Assembly: GCF_017562075.2 (NCBI RefSeq)
Contig: NC_054083.1
Coordinates: forward strand, 11,240,607-11,304,606
Direction of reading: 5' to 3'
DNA: 64,000 bases
DNA from: Anopheles merus
Lineage: Eukaryota > Arthropoda > Insecta > Diptera > Culicidae
Made by a program: the position numbers and the translations under genes
Notes under the pieces: generated by a model
The model's input: only the letters and a program-made list of their open reading frames with translations
Told to the model about the DNA's origin: nothing
The model's database searches: none
Shown here: positions 51,212-62,057 of the stretch, in pieces
Layout: each line of letters begins with the position of its first letter
How positions within the stretch are numbered: the stretch's first letter is position 1

Positions 51212-54200
51212 GGAGCGCTAGAGAGATAGAGAGAGTGAGAGAGAGAGAGAGAGAGTCAGAAAGAAAGAAAGGGAGAGAGAGGGAAGGGGCGATCGTAAAA
51301 CGTGTCCTGGTGATTTTTCTTCCCATTAATTAACGTCGTTTTCCACCTTCCGCGCACGTAATTATGCTGCTGGTGGCAGGACTGCTGGCCAAAAGTAGGC
51401 CACCACCGCATCTGTTTGCATTCGGTCACATTTGGTGTTGTGCGCGCGTGCTACGTAAGTTACGTCAAAAATTTCGTCTAGTTTTGGCTAACGGCCGAAT
51501 GGATCACTCGCCTCGAAATGCCAACTGTGTTCGGGCAATGCTAAATGGCGAATTTTGCGTGGAATGGACCAGGTAGGGTTAGAAGCAGCCAGTGGTCTTT
51601 ACTGTGATTTGGATAGCCTTTTTGCAAGGCTACGTAAAGGTATACACTACAGGTATACTACTAATAGCGCAACGGAAGCGAAATGGAAATTGGGAACAGC
51701 GGTAGAGGGGGGGGGGGGGGGGGGGGGCAGAGGAGAATTTAATTATGACGTTTTTCTCTCTTTTGTTCTCTACATCTCGAATAGTCCTCTTCTGATTCTG
51801 AAAATATACGCAACGGGATGGTTCGAATGCAGGGGAAAGGCACTAACAGGCAGCCGAATATATGTAACAGCTGCAAACCACATTAAAGGTCGACCGACAC
51901 CCTTTTGCCCCGTGTTTGACAGGGCAAAATGTGGTCAAAAGCTTTCTAATCTGCAAATTGAAATATTTCACCGTGCTAAAATTCCATCACAAACCTCAAC
52001 AATGCACCAAGGGATGTTATGTGGTACGGAAAAACGGAAAGGAATGATGCTAACCCGCTGTTTCGTTTTCTGGTAGTAGTTCTCTTCCGCCCATTCACTT
52101 CCCGTCGCTACTAAAAATGATTTCATCGTGTGGTCACAACAATTCCATAAGGCAACACACACCTGTGTCACACATATGAATCATATACAGAATGTGCGGT
52201 TTGTCCAGCCAAACGTGCATACGAAAATATAAAACACGAAAGTAAATGTTCTCCCCCTCAGGTGCTTGAAGCCGGAGACCAGACCAGAGGATTGGGGGTA
52301 TTATGGGTTTAATTTGTGGTGCCGACGAATTATCAGTCAAACTACACCTGTTTAGCAGATTTTAGATTCCAGGCATGAGTCGTATTGTAGTGAAAATTGT
52401 ACAACGTAATCCTGATTGATTTTATTTCAAAAGAATTTGTTCTCTCTCATTTGTTTATGAGTTTTCGTTTTAGTAGAATGTAGAATAAAATCAGTTTTGA
52501 ATTTAGCAGTGGCGAGTGGTTACCGAAAAATATATTATTCATATTTAGCTTACATGCTTTGTATAAACACATAATGAGACCAGACCAGATCCGTAGCGGT
52601 AGACTACGGCAAAACTAACTTAAAACAAAATACGCTTCCTCTCAGTACATCAGCAGAGGATTAGAATGATATAAATAATTATTTTCTCATAAAAAATAAT
52701 CCTTTGCTATCTCTCACGGTGCAGTCAATAAGCAAAAGCTAAAAAAATCCCTAAATCCCATTTGTTATTATAACTTCATAATCAGCTAGTGGCAGTGAAA
52801 TGGTATAATTAACGATGCTTCTTTTCAGTTTGCGCACACCACTATTCCTAATTGCCAGGTGGATCGAGCGATGGAAGTACTTTGCCGTGCTGTGCTGTGG
52901 GCCAAGAACAGGAAATCCACCCATCAAAGATCTTCTGTGGCTATGCGGGTAGCAGGTAAGAGAGTTTTCTTCTCCACTGGCTCTACGAGTGAAAGCTGAA
53001 CCGACTGTAGCACACACACAGCACAGAACGCACACAGAAGAAAATAACAATTAGTTTTTAATGGAAAGTGAGATCAGTTTTGACTCGATAGCACAAAATA
53101 CACCCCAAAAAAACGCACTTTGTTGTCCTCCCGTTCGCAGAGCCATCGTGAGGAAATCCATCGTTACATTATTAATTATCTTCTACCGCGCGAAACGATT
53201 TCTATACTGCTTACACGCAAAAGATCATTGAAAAGTTTTGCACTAAAGCGCTTCTCTGGCGCTGCTGGTTGACGGCCAAGTTGGGATGCAAAAGAGCGAA
53301 AGGACGCTGCTGCTTGGGCAATAGTCGTACCCCAGAATCATCCCCGCTGAAACTCCGAATAATCGTACCACACCATTCGAAATTACTTCATTAAATAAAT
53401 TGCGAGTTAACACTAAGCGGATTATTTCTTTCCCATTCGCTTACAAACACTGGCGGAGTTCGTTCATCCACAATCGTTACGAAGAAAATCTTTGCCGCCA
53501 GGCAGCAGCAGCAGCAGCAGCAATGTACCCAGCTCAGGAAAAAGTAAAGTAGTAAACCACCACTACACACCATTTCCAGGACGATGATGGAAGACACAAC
53601 GTGCACGTTTTGCCAGAGTTGGAAGTGTCTATCCAGGAAATTTTAAATGAAACCCGACAGACACGATTGCAACCCGGGTGGACGATGGTTGGGCAGGGAC
53701 TCGACGGAATCCCAATGAAAGCGACGGCATACGGCCGAAAACATTGTAACGTTAGGTAGGTTAAGCATGGAAGGAGGAAAAAGGGAAAACCACTCTCGAA
53801 AATATTGCTACTTGCGGGTTGGAGGAAAAAAAAACCGGAAAATATCCACGGGAAATAATTTCTATAAAATTCGCAGTTCATTTTTCGACCACTTACTACA
53901 CTCCGGTATCAGCCGTTTGCGCAATTCATTCGACTCGTAAAATCTTCTCCTTTTCCTCGCTCTACACCTCACACAGACAAGGGTGGGGCCAGTATTCAGC
54001 TGCGGAATGCTATTTCAACGAAATCTTGAGCCACATCTTGCCAGCAAGTTGGTAGAGCGAGGGAACTGTATAGTCATTTATATTATCATCCAAACGAAAC
54101 GAAAAGATCATGCCATCTGGGTGACAGTACAAAAACAGAGAAGGGTACGGATTTGTTGCTTTTGTTAATGGTATTATTTGTGGTGATGGTTTTTGTTAAA

Positions 54201-57200
54201 ATAAGTCATGCGAAATGTACAAAAGCTTCAAGAAAGTAAAAAGTAATTTTTATACTTTTCCATTTTCCACTCTGCTTTGTTTAAGTAATCGTTTAGGCTT
54301 ACTACCATAATAGGGTTGTAAAATTGTGCAAGCAAAACTTAGTATTTTATTTTTGTAAAAAAAATCAACTTTTTCACATTGCTAGCTATATATTAAAGTA
54401 TTCAGCGTTAGAACTATTCTAGCTCGTACATGACAATAACAATGATTTTGAAAAGCGGAAGTGTTAACCTACGTGTTGTTAACCTTTACACAATGGTTAA
54501 GAATTTAAGCGACCCAATTTGTTATCCTATCGCGAAAGAGTGTACCGAGCAATGGTCATGTATTCGTAACTACGATACGACGCATTGAACATACGCTCGC
54601 GCTCGCTGCAACCAACAGCAGCTGCCTAGGAATAGATTAATCATCGTGAAAGTAGTTCGCAGCGTTGCATGAAAGCACAAAACGCGGGAAGAGAGTGCAT
54701 GGCTTTTGCAACGAAAATTTATTGTTGTCATTTAGCATGAATATGTGCCCTCGCACGGTGGTGGGACTATCAAGATGAACGGGATCACATTATGGTTGTG
54801 CAATGCAAAAGATCACACGCCATTAGTTACAGTCGCAAATGTCGCTTGAAGTGAAAACTCTGCTAAGATCAATGCCGGACGAGCGAGCAGAACAGTGCTG
54901 CCCCCGAACCAATTAGAAATTCTGAATTGGCAACAACACACGGAGTTACGAAGGTACGCGATTGTGGTAAATGTCATTAGGGGATAAGAAAAACATGGGA
55001 ATGTCGACAAAAGGACTATAATTAGAATTTGATTTCGAGACATATTGCATTTGTGCAACATAAATAGTAGTGACGAAAATTGAAGGACAACTAAAAACGA
55101 CGTTTAAGACGAAATGTATCGGTCAATAAAGGATACCATCGAATGATGATTTTAATTTCATCTTTGTGCAAATAGAATAATACATATTTTCAAAAGCATT
55201 CATTTTTGAGCATTTCTTAATTTAGCAATTGTTTAAATAAAACTTAGTTCTATATTTCTACTTACCTCCAGCATAACGCAGCATATATGATAGATGCATT
55301 GCGTAATGGCTTCAGCGGAACCACTCAGTGTCACGGCGCGTTCCGTCGAGTTGGGCAACATTTCGCTTGCAACTTGTATCGAACAGCCGGTGATTTCACG
55401 GATTTCTTTAATTTTTGATCCACCTTTTCCTGTAATTGAAAACATTTTGTGAGTTTGCAGCAAAAGGCAGGGCTTCGTTTTAATCTGAATTAAAATCTTA
55501 CCGATCAAAGAACCACATTGACTAGCTGGAACAATCAAACGGATGGGAATTTGTGGTTTACCCTGTGTGTTCGCATTGTCTTGAAACTGGGAACACCACT
55601 GTGATTAAAGTATTAAAAATAAAAAAATGCACAATATTTAGATTTTAATTTCAACGATTTCAAATCACTTTAACGTCACAAAAAAAAAAACATACCTCTT
55701 CGAACTTCTTGGTGATGAGTGTAAAGGCTTTGTAGATCGCACTTCTGGATCCGGAGACCGTCACGATTCGTTCCGGACACGAGCAGTCTGATATGTTGAT
55801 TTTTGCGCCGGACTGTTAGGATGAAACCGTAAAGAAAGACAGAGAGTGAGAGAGAGCAAAACATGATAAAAAAATTAGAAAACTTTATTTAATTATGAAC
55901 ACTTAAAGTGCCAGTACAGTGTTGACCCGAACCTCTCATCGAAGCCATCTACTAAAACGCTTCCAGCGCTTTTACCACGGAACCTCATAGTGAGAAAAAG
56001 AGACAGAGAAAGCACCCATCCTCTGCCCATCTTCGGAATTTAAGTGAAACAAACTCTAAACAAAATTTGGAAGCGACAAAACTTTATGATTTGGCGATTT
56101 TGGGGCGTTGTAGTATAGGCCCTCCCCTGCTCAGGAAACGACAATATAGTTCCGGGTGGTCGTTTTGGTAGAAAAACACCACCACACAACAGGCCTATAT
56201 AGCAAACGCATACTATGCATAAAAACGAGTCCTGGACGACCGTCGACTAGCAGAGGGGTCGTCACAAATATCCAGCAGCAAATCACTTCCCGAGCATAAA
56301 AAGGCCAAAAGTTTTTTCGCTTTTAGGCCCGGTACGCGCGGATGGCTCGCGCAGTATTCTGCACCATACCCCTTGTATTCCCGACGCCGGAAGCGGACAC
56401 GGATGTTTATATTCCGGTGAAAAGTTCATGGCCAGGAGCGCTTTTTGCTTATCACTCGTGTTTCAATCTTCTCTTTTTGCTCATGGATTCGCGAATAGCA
56501 AGACGCGTTTCTGTAAGCACGTAATTTTTAAAAGATTTCCGCTTTAATTCATGCGCCATTTATTTAAAGGCTGTGTAAAGCCAATGGAATGATTGTTTAG
56601 GCGCAAATGTGCTGTTAAGACATTTTGAATTACTGTTTAATAACAGTCTAGGAAGCATTAAATATGACTGTAAACTGTTAAAGTAATGCTAAGCAACTAG
56701 CAAAATTATTTATTATTTAATAGTATGTTTTGCTTGAGTATGACACACATTCAGTTGCTGTTTGTGTATAATTTCTACTTCTTTTTAATGAGAAAAACAA
56801 ACCGGAAATAACAAAGTAAAGATAACACTCCGCAATTCATTGTTGTATTAATATTAGAATCATGCTAGTAACGGGTTTTTTATTCTTTATTGTGAAGCAC
56901 TATTGGATGAAGGTATCTTGAAATGGAAACTTAATTTTTACGTTATTGATAACATTCATTTGCAAGCAAGTTGTCGTCTATTGAACTTATTAGAAGGAAG
57001 GAATGTGAATAATTAATACCAAAACATCTTCATAGAATTGTACACATACAATTTACTCTTTCTATATTACTTGTCAATGGTTTTAGCTTTTTTCTTCTTA
57101 TCTTCTTCTTCTTTGGCACAACAACCGTTGACGGCCAAGACCGCCTGCACCATTATTGGGATTGGCTTTCAATTACTTATTTATTACCATAGCAGGATAA

Positions 57201-59452
57201 TTCTACCTATGGGGACACAGTCTATTTGGGACTTGAACCCATGACAGGCATGTTATTAAGTCGTACGGGATGACGACTGTACCACGAGAACGGCCCAACC
57301 TTCTCATTCTTCTTATGCAACCTTCTAATGCAAAGCCTTTCATAGCTAGTTTATGTGGAGCAGTACCCATAAGGAGGGAAGTTAGTCCTGAGTATAAAGG
57401 ACTCGAACAATCCACACTGGGCTGCATTAACTGACTACATCCATCTGAACATGTGGTTCAGTCGTACACTTAACGATTGTACCACAGCATCAGCAATATT
57501 ACATTTATGTCAATGCTACGAAGACTCTTTTCTCAGACGCAATGACGTCATTTCCGGGCGCGAAACTAGTGATATAGTGGTTGTACAAAAGACACGCTAC
57601 TGGCGAGTAGTTCCGATTGGCGCATCATGGAACATTGTTAGCAAAAGGATATGAATAGATGCACTAGGAACGTAAGAGCAAACATGGCGCTGTGGCTGCA
57701 TGTTGGTTTGGTTAGAGATTTTAATAATATTTTCTCTACAGCGTCAGTGTTTAGGGTAAAAAAGAGGACCGTATCGTATCGGTGTGTTGGCAACGAGCAG
57801 TTGGCACCCTAAAGCATTCCTCAGACTGTGTGAAGACGAAAAGGAAATCATAGAATTTCGATAATGGGATTATTTCATTTCCCTTTCAAGGTAAAGTCAA
57901 CAATGGGAACTAGAGTTATATGTTCGCTCGAAGAATGAATCCATATAAGCGTTGCTTCCCAGTGATCACAAAAGTAACCAGAAACCGAAATAGATATGCT
58001 GCTGTTAGGTACTATCTTGCAGTCTGTCGCGATAAACATTAAACACATATCACATTCTATTCACTTTCTTTTGGTTAGTTTGAATGAGTGTAAATCGCAT
58101 TCTCTTTCTAACCTATCAACAAAAAAAAAACAATGTCTTGCTTGTGTGTATCGAATGAGTGAAAATAGAAACCTGAACTATAAAGACGATGGGTGAAAAA
58201 TGAGCTTAACTATTGCTCTTATAGTCATTTGGAGGCATAGTATAGATTCTACTACCATGCACATAAAAAGGACAGCAATTGTCCATGAACAAAATGAAAT
58301 ATATAGCACACAAAAGAGGAAAATTGGAGCTCTGCAGCAAGGATTCATTCCGTGAAACACTGTCATTGTTTGGGAGGAAGATTGTGCTATTCGTACAATA
58401 ATGATGGCATTTAATGATAGCTGACACCTCCTACAAATTATGAGCCCACTAATTAGGTCTACAGACTGACTTGTGGTGCCTTCTTGTGGAACCGTTATAT
58501 AAGAGCTATAGAGTTAAAGTACTTCTTCTTTGGCGCAACAACCGCTGCCGGTCAAGGCCTGCCTGTTCCATTAGTGGGCTCGGCTTTCAGTGACTTATTT
58601 ATTACCATAGGAGGATAGACAGACCTATATATGGGGACACGTTCCATTCGGGGCTTGAACCCATGATTCGCATGTTGTTAAGTCGTACAAGTTGACCACC
58701 AGACCGGTCCAAATCAAAGTCAAAGTAAAGATGATATAAAAAAAACAAATATCTTTCAAATGAAAATTGGATTATTTGCAAACAAAAAAAAACTAAAATG
58801 ACTGTTGGTTATAATGAATGTGCCTGAAATTGAATTTTTCATTCAAGTCATTAAATTACATCCAGCCTATGTTGACAACAAAAAGGACAAACACATCGCA
58901 TATAACAACGTGTAGCACATGAACGAAGTTTTGATTGTTAAAAAAAAAGATTTATTTATCATTCTCTGCGAAATAAGCTTATCTAAACGAAAGAGGAAAC
59001 TTACAATCGAACATGAAATATTTCAGACGTGACATATGGCAGCATCGAACAGCAGCGTTATTGGATCATGGATCGTGCGGAAAGTGTTGAAAGGAACGCA
59101 CAAACATGCAACAAATGGATTCCAGATGGAAGAATAAGATTTACTTCACACAACATTGCACTTTACTTTATCGTTCATGGCAGTTCCGATAAAAGGATGC
59201 TTTGCCAAATCTGTTCCTTCAAATAGAGGAATGAAAATATCGTCGATGAAAACAAAGAAGAATGAAATGAAAACAGAACCCGAAGTAAATCATCTGGTAC
59301 GAGAACAATTGCAGTCATGAGATAGTGTGTGTAAGTGGTACGGCACCACAGTGGTAAGAAAATCAAATTGCTTTTCGTTTTCACCAAGTACTTACCTCTT
59401 CCCTGAACCGCTTGACGATTTCTCCCTTTTTTCCGATAATGCTTCCAACTTC
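35340..59452 (-). CDS. mub: mub: poly(rC)-binding protein with three KH domains (5' end outside window)
   Basis: The - strand exons seen are 59,396-59,452, 55,696-55,812, 55,502-55,586, 55,266-55,429, 50,147-50,266, 48,958-49,089, 47,151-47,244 and 46,718-46,994, then one of three endings (43,819-44,320; 35,625-35,709; 35,340-35,598). All junctions are GT-AG and phase-consistent. KH1 carries GSIIGKKGEIVKRFREE, KH2 IPIRLIVPASQCGSLIGKGG, and KH3 VPNDLIGCIIGKGGTKIAEI; all three GxxG loops are intact. This arrangement (two adjacent KH domains, a long linker, a third KH) is that of the PCBP/hnRNP E family, in flies mushroom-body expressed. Such proteins bind C-rich single-stranded RNA and act in splicing, stability and translation. 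The window gives 515, 376 or 434 residues depending on the ending; the start codon and the first strand of KH1 lie upstream. Introns are up to 11 kb. Confidence 0.92.
35625..35709 (-). CDS. mub: mub distal terminal exon, outer 3' splice site (short RISMETAGMPIPG tail)
   Basis: The acceptor ctttcag ends at 35,710. The exon starts with A, completing AG|A = Arg, and reads RISMETAGMPIPGYHYITPN then HIVKAPIH and a stop at 35,625-35,627: 28 residues. This gives the chain INMRISMETAG..., which resembles the usual PCBP ending directly after KH3. Its stop lies only 26 bp before the inner exon start, so the two endings compete as alternative 3' splice sites of one exon. Confidence 0.8.
37643..37674. 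repeat. (GGT)n trinucleotide repeat
   Basis: About ten GGT units, with a shorter second block near 37,724-37,737. The Thr/His-rich - strand ORFs are translations of it. Confidence 0.95.
41086..41394 (-). CDS. Unassigned ORF inside mub intron, 102 aa
   Basis: An open frame starting MAHEEPGVLPCNRQSYLDRI and ending LLRKVGKFQ. It is less biased in composition and more GC-rich than its surroundings, which is why it stands out. No domain was recognised. It could be a small nested gene, an exon of something larger (a possible donor gtaaat overlaps its end), a decayed transposon piece or chance. Confidence 0.2.
   Translation of the reverse strand: MAHEEPGVLPCNRQSYLDRIGISRCIAGFGKQTPILGAPDRSKSQIYSQFERSLPFLDNYILSYLQPFGIWTQFAALHFTGAIPIIDPINDSGLLRKVGKFQ
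42121..42694 (-). CDS. Unassigned overlapping ORFs inside mub intron
   Basis: A 156-codon frame (42,121-42,591) overlaps a 60-codon frame (42,512-42,694). The longer one contains a hydrophobic segment (ALIAIYSFILLYMCAGCSGF) that could be a membrane span. It lies about 730 bp upstream, on the same strand, of the 41,086-41,394 ORF. No homology was recognised. A decayed gene or a rapidly evolving nested gene are both possible; confidence is low. Confidence 0.2.
43819..44320 (-). CDS. mub: mub proximal terminal exon (SVELQKANLGDE... Ala-rich tail)
   Basis: The acceptor cccacag ends at 44,321. The exon starts with C, completing AG|C = Ser, and reads SVELQKANLGDEAGAA, followed by several poly-Ala blocks, LATAIPLAQLLAKPGTLNAL, LGSLTDLLGNLSSG, a basic stretch RPKTTRMRSPNTNNS and SERNKFNPY stop at 43,819-43,821: 167 residues. 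The alanine blocks use mixed codons. The leucine-rich segment between them is the only part likely to be structured. Confidence 0.85.
44356..44415 (-). repeat. (GA)n/(CT)n block upstream of the proximal terminal exon
   Basis: GA repeat on the + strand. In the mub transcript it is a pyrimidine-rich CT repeat 35-95 nt before the terminal-exon acceptor, an extended polypyrimidine tract. Confidence 0.85.
45801..45812 (-). repeat. G12 run (C12 in mub pre-mRNA)
   Basis: Twelve G on the + strand inside the intron preceding the proximal terminal exon. Confidence 0.9.
46718..46994 (-). CDS. mub: mub KH3 exon
   Basis: Encodes ALAALAGSQLRTNNNRN and a complete KH domain: MTVPNDLIGCIIGKGGTKIA with the GKGG loop, IRQISGAMIRIS, then RTITITGNPDSVALAQYLIN. 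It ends at phase 2 (AG|) with donor gtaggt. This donor is the branch point for the three C-terminal endings. Confidence 0.95.
47151..47244 (-). CDS. mub: mub linker exon (VSGIAKNPLAGLAALGLAGA)
   Basis: 31 codons plus one base, hydrophobic Ala/Leu/Gly-rich, between KH2 and KH3. Acceptor ttctag, donor gtaagt. A length of 94 nt means skipping would shift the frame. Confidence 0.9.
48279..48291 (-). repeat. G13 run (C13 in mub pre-mRNA)
   Basis: Thirteen G on the + strand in a mub intron. Confidence 0.9.
48820..48838 (-). repeat. G19 run (C19 in mub pre-mRNA)
   Basis: Nineteen G on the + strand in a mub intron, 120 nt downstream of a mub 5' splice site. Confidence 0.9.
48958..49089 (-). CDS. 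mub: mub linker exon (TCTVYPLAITGGLHAGISGL)
   Basis: 44 codons, phase 0 at both ends, so it can be skipped without shifting the frame: a candidate alternative exon. It ends IPPHHLQPIPD. Acceptor tttag, donor gtgagt. It is Gly/Pro/His-rich and probably unstructured. Confidence 0.88.
50147..50266 (-). CDS. mub: mub linker exon (SPPKGATIPYRPKPQVNGPV)
   Basis: 40 codons, phase 0 at both ends, directly after the KH2 exon in the mature message. It ends YTIQGNYAVPAQE. Proline-rich, low structure. Acceptor ttttcag, donor gtatgt. Symmetric phase makes it skippable in frame. Confidence 0.9.
51164..51285. repeat. (GA)n-rich low-complexity tract
   Basis: GA repeat with interruptions; CT-rich in the mub transcript. 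Confidence 0.9.
51707..51727 (-). repeat. G21 run (C21 in mub pre-mRNA)
   Basis: Twenty-one G on the + strand, the longest homopolymeric G run in the window, in the mub intron after KH2. Confidence 0.9.
55266..55429 (-). CDS. mub: mub KH2 exon, second half
   Basis: Starts at phase 1 within the GxxG loop (G|GK...). It reads GKGGSKIKEIREITGCSIQV, then ASEMLPNSTERAVTLSGSAE and AITQCIYHICCVMLE, as in PCBP KH2. Donor gtaagt. Confidence 0.95.
55502..55586 (-). CDS. mub: mub KH2 exon, first half
   Basis: Reads FQDNANTQGKPQIPIRLIVP then ASQCGSLI, ending with the first base of the GxxG glycine codon. It is separated from the next exon by only a 72-bp intron. Confidence 0.95.
55696..55812 (-). CDS. 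mub: mub KH1 exon, second half
   Basis: 39 codons: SGAKINISDCSCPERIVTVS then GSRSAIYKAFTLITKKFEE. This is the beta2-beta3-alpha3 part of KH1. Phase 0 at both ends. Confidence 0.95.
57101..57296 (-). mobile_element. tRNA-derived SINE, copy 1
   Basis: Read on the - strand it starts with a tRNA-like head (gttctcgtggtacagtcgtc, then gggttcaagtccc as B-box) and ends with gccaaagaagaagaaga. It is clearly related along its length to copy 2 at 58.5 kb. The (AAG)n tail is shared by both copies and by the fragment at 15.84 kb. Confidence 0.85.
58522..58711 (-). mobile_element. tRNA-derived SINE, copy 2
   Basis: On the - strand: ggaccggtctggtggtcaac (A-box region), gggttcaagcccc (B-box), a body ending ggcagcggttgttgcgccaa and an agaagaag tail. 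No clear target duplication was found. Confidence 0.85.
59396..59452 (-). CDS. mub: mub KH1 exon, GxxG loop part
   Basis: 19 codons, EVGSIIGKKGEIVKRFREE, phase 0 at both ends, with GKKG as the RNA-binding loop. The preceding exon, which should encode the first beta strand of KH1 (LTIRLL-type), was not found in 59,453-64,000 and probably lies upstream of the window. Confidence 0.95.
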
Positions 59453-60451
59453 CTGTGGAGAAAAAGACAAATAAAAAGAAAACATCAATTTAAAGATAAC
59501 TCAGCGTTGATGTATGTTTGTTTTACAAGTGATTGTTAGCGAAACTTTCTCTGAATTTTCTGCATTCATCAAATTGAAAGTCGAAACGCCTTCAGAACGA
59601 ATACAACCAAAGACATCAATTTGGTAGGCTACCAGTCTACAAATTTTGTTACGGGGCTTGCGTGTCAAGAAGAAATAATTACAATCAAATTTGTTAACAA
59701 AGACGTCGAATACAGGGATTTTTCTGCAACACAATGCACGTTTCTTTTGGCAGAGGTAAAGGATATTAGGGAGAGGAAAAATTTAATTGCTCACGTGTTG
59801 CATATGGCACCTTGCATGATTAATTATCCATAAGTACTGTAGTGTAACGTATTTTTTATGCTTTTTATTGCATCGTTAATAGCCTTAACTAAATAAATGA
59901 AATAAATATGCTATGGCCTACAGGTGAGGGGTTATGTCTGGTAGGTAGTAAATCATTTATAATATTTTTTGCCCATTCGACAATTTCACCACAAGATCAT
60001 AAATCTTGAAGTAATTAACATTTAATTCGATGAAGCTAATGTAACATTGTGCATTGTACACTTAAAGTCCTGCATTTGTAAGTTTGAGTTGTAAGATATT
60101 GAGTGTGCAGAGCGATACTCAATTACATTAAAGTTTATCAATGTTATTGCACCGCAAGATGGAATCACATAATTCATGAAGATTTGAAAAGTATTAACAT
60201 GTTGATGAATTACACGGGACTGGTGAATTTGCTGAATTACTTGAATTCGAAACTGCAAAATGTAATAATATCCTATGGAACTTTAGAACTATTAACAACG
60301 ATAGAACAGATTTTCCGCAGATTTTCAAACTTTAAAAAGGTTTTCAAAAAACATGTTCCTAAAACATTTGAAAGAAATATGGTTACATATCTACAGCATC
60401 TGTTAGCATTTCTCCTTATATATAGCATTTGAATTATGGGGGCCTTCACGA

Positions 60452-60537
60452 TTCTAGTTAGTTTTTTGTATGGAGTTTGACAGTTGGAGGTTGAAATCAT
60501 GTAAACACTCCATACAAAACCACACAAAAAACTAGCC
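60452..60537. repeat. Short inverted repeat (hairpin), possible MITE remnant
   Basis: ctagttagttttttgtatgg on the left pairs with the reverse complement of ccatacaaaaccacac/aaaaaactag on the right, with a loop of roughly 30 nt. Confidence 0.55.
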
Positions 60538-60672
60538 TGCAATTTTCAGTCTGGATTATTCTAGCCACAAAGCTAGAATTAGATTCGTGTATCAGCTCGA
60601 ATGTTGTTTACACGGTGTTGTTTACATTTATCCCAAGGTGCATAAAAGAGATTAGGTGGTGGAATCTGGAAT

Positions 60673-60835
60673 CAAAGTGTATGTAGTCCAGATGGTCTCA
60701 TAGCATTTTTTTATAACCAATTTTGAACATCACTTTTTGACAGCACGAGTGAAAACTTTTGCTCCAACGAGCTTTCTGGAGGCTTGACGAATACTCAAAA
60801 CACTCTTAAATTCTTCATTCAGAAGCAGAAGCGAT
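60673..60835. mobile_element. Truncated second copy of the 12.57-kb hAT-type MITE
   Basis: Shares the terminus caaagtgtatg, then gtggtctcatagc/atggtctcatagc, tttttgacagca and caagctttctg/cgagctttctg with the left 150 bp of the complete copy. The right end is not found. Confidence 0.8.
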
Positions 60836-61893
60836 AAAAATTAGCCCTTCTAAACCTTGGGATAAGCCCACCTGTATATTATACTCACATAGATAGCTGC
60901 TCGAAAACTGCTATACAATGCAAACAGCTGACAGACTGAAATTTCAGCCTACGAACTTCAAACGGAAAGTGCCCCTATATTAGAATTATGGCATGGGATT
61001 ATAGTAACGATATTAGGATCAGACAACTCTTGAAAACTAGAACATAAACAGGGGATTAGATGAATATTAGATGAATTATTTAATGAAATAAAGCATGTAA
61101 AAATGAACTAAAGCGAACAAGTGAATAACCATTAGCAAGGTGAAAGTTCAACCGTCTACACGTTAATTCTCCCCACTTTCACAACCGGTGTAATTTACAC
61201 AACATCTATTCAAGTCATTTAAAACACATATCTCAGGATGCCCATACTTAATCCTCGGTAGAACCAGTAGAATATCATTTACAATCCAAACCGTAATGTT
61301 TGGTTTCAACAGAAAAATCGAGAATCTAGCCCAGCTCTCAGGTATGCGTATTTCGTATCAAATGATACAAGACTCGGCAAATAGTTTGTAAAACGAGCCT
61401 TTCGAAGTTATTCCTCCGAAATTGACTGACATGTGCGCCACCATTCCACCGATTCAAATTATTAGAAGCCACAAATAACGTAGTTGATACAATGCGCACG
61501 TGGAAAATGCCGAGAATCAATTCCCAGCTTTAGCTAATTAGGATTATGCTATAAATATTTTTACAAACTGTGCTTCTTTTCAGGGCGAAAAATAAGCATT
61601 CCTTTGGCATACAGCTTTGTTTTTATACGACACTTACAACGATTTATATAATACAGAGTTTTCCAAGTCGGTTTCGAATGCATCCACACTGGTGTTGATC
61701 CACATCAATCTAATATGTCATTTCCATCTTCAATTAATAATTTATAATTTCTTTAGCATGATTTTTAACACGTCTCAAGCTAGATTGCCAGTTCTTTGTG
61801 ATGTGTTGGAAATCATGTGTAAAAACTTAAATGTTATTGTGAAGTAACTACACCATTGGACAGCTGTTGAAAAACATCTTGGAGGTGGTGAAT

Positions 61894-62057
61894 AATTATG
61901 TATACAATTATGAAAGAGTAAGGGATATATAGGCTGTCAAACACAAGCCTCCCTTAGAAAATAACCAATCTTCTGATTATGATGACATACCCATCATACG
62001 AGGACGATGCTATGACCTAAAGAAGAAGAAGAAGAATTATGTACACATTCGAAAGAG
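61894..62057 (+). mobile_element. Short retroposed element with (aag)n tail and target duplication
   Basis: An approximately 115-bp insert ends in aaagaagaagaagaag and is bounded by aattatgtatacaattatga / aattatgtacacattcga, similar 20-25 bp flanks. The tail type matches the SINE family of the region, but the body does not match the other copies. Confidence 0.45.

Larger units (their letters stand above)
50267..55265 (-). other. mub: mub 5-kb intron after KH2
   Basis: Contains a GA-repeat region (51,164-51,285), a G21 run (51,707-51,727) and no supported exon. ORFs here of up to 173 codons cross the G run and are not credible. Confidence 0.55.
55813..59395 (-). other. mub: mub intron inside KH1 with SINE copies
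   Basis: 3.58-kb intron splitting KH1. It contains two antisense-oriented tRNA-SINE copies (57.1 and 58.5 kb), i.e. in the same orientation as mub. No exon was recognised. Confidence 0.55.

Noticed and set aside
51555..52076. 173-aa + strand ORF
   Set aside because: Crosses a G21 run read as poly-Gly; the remaining sequence has no recognisable domain.
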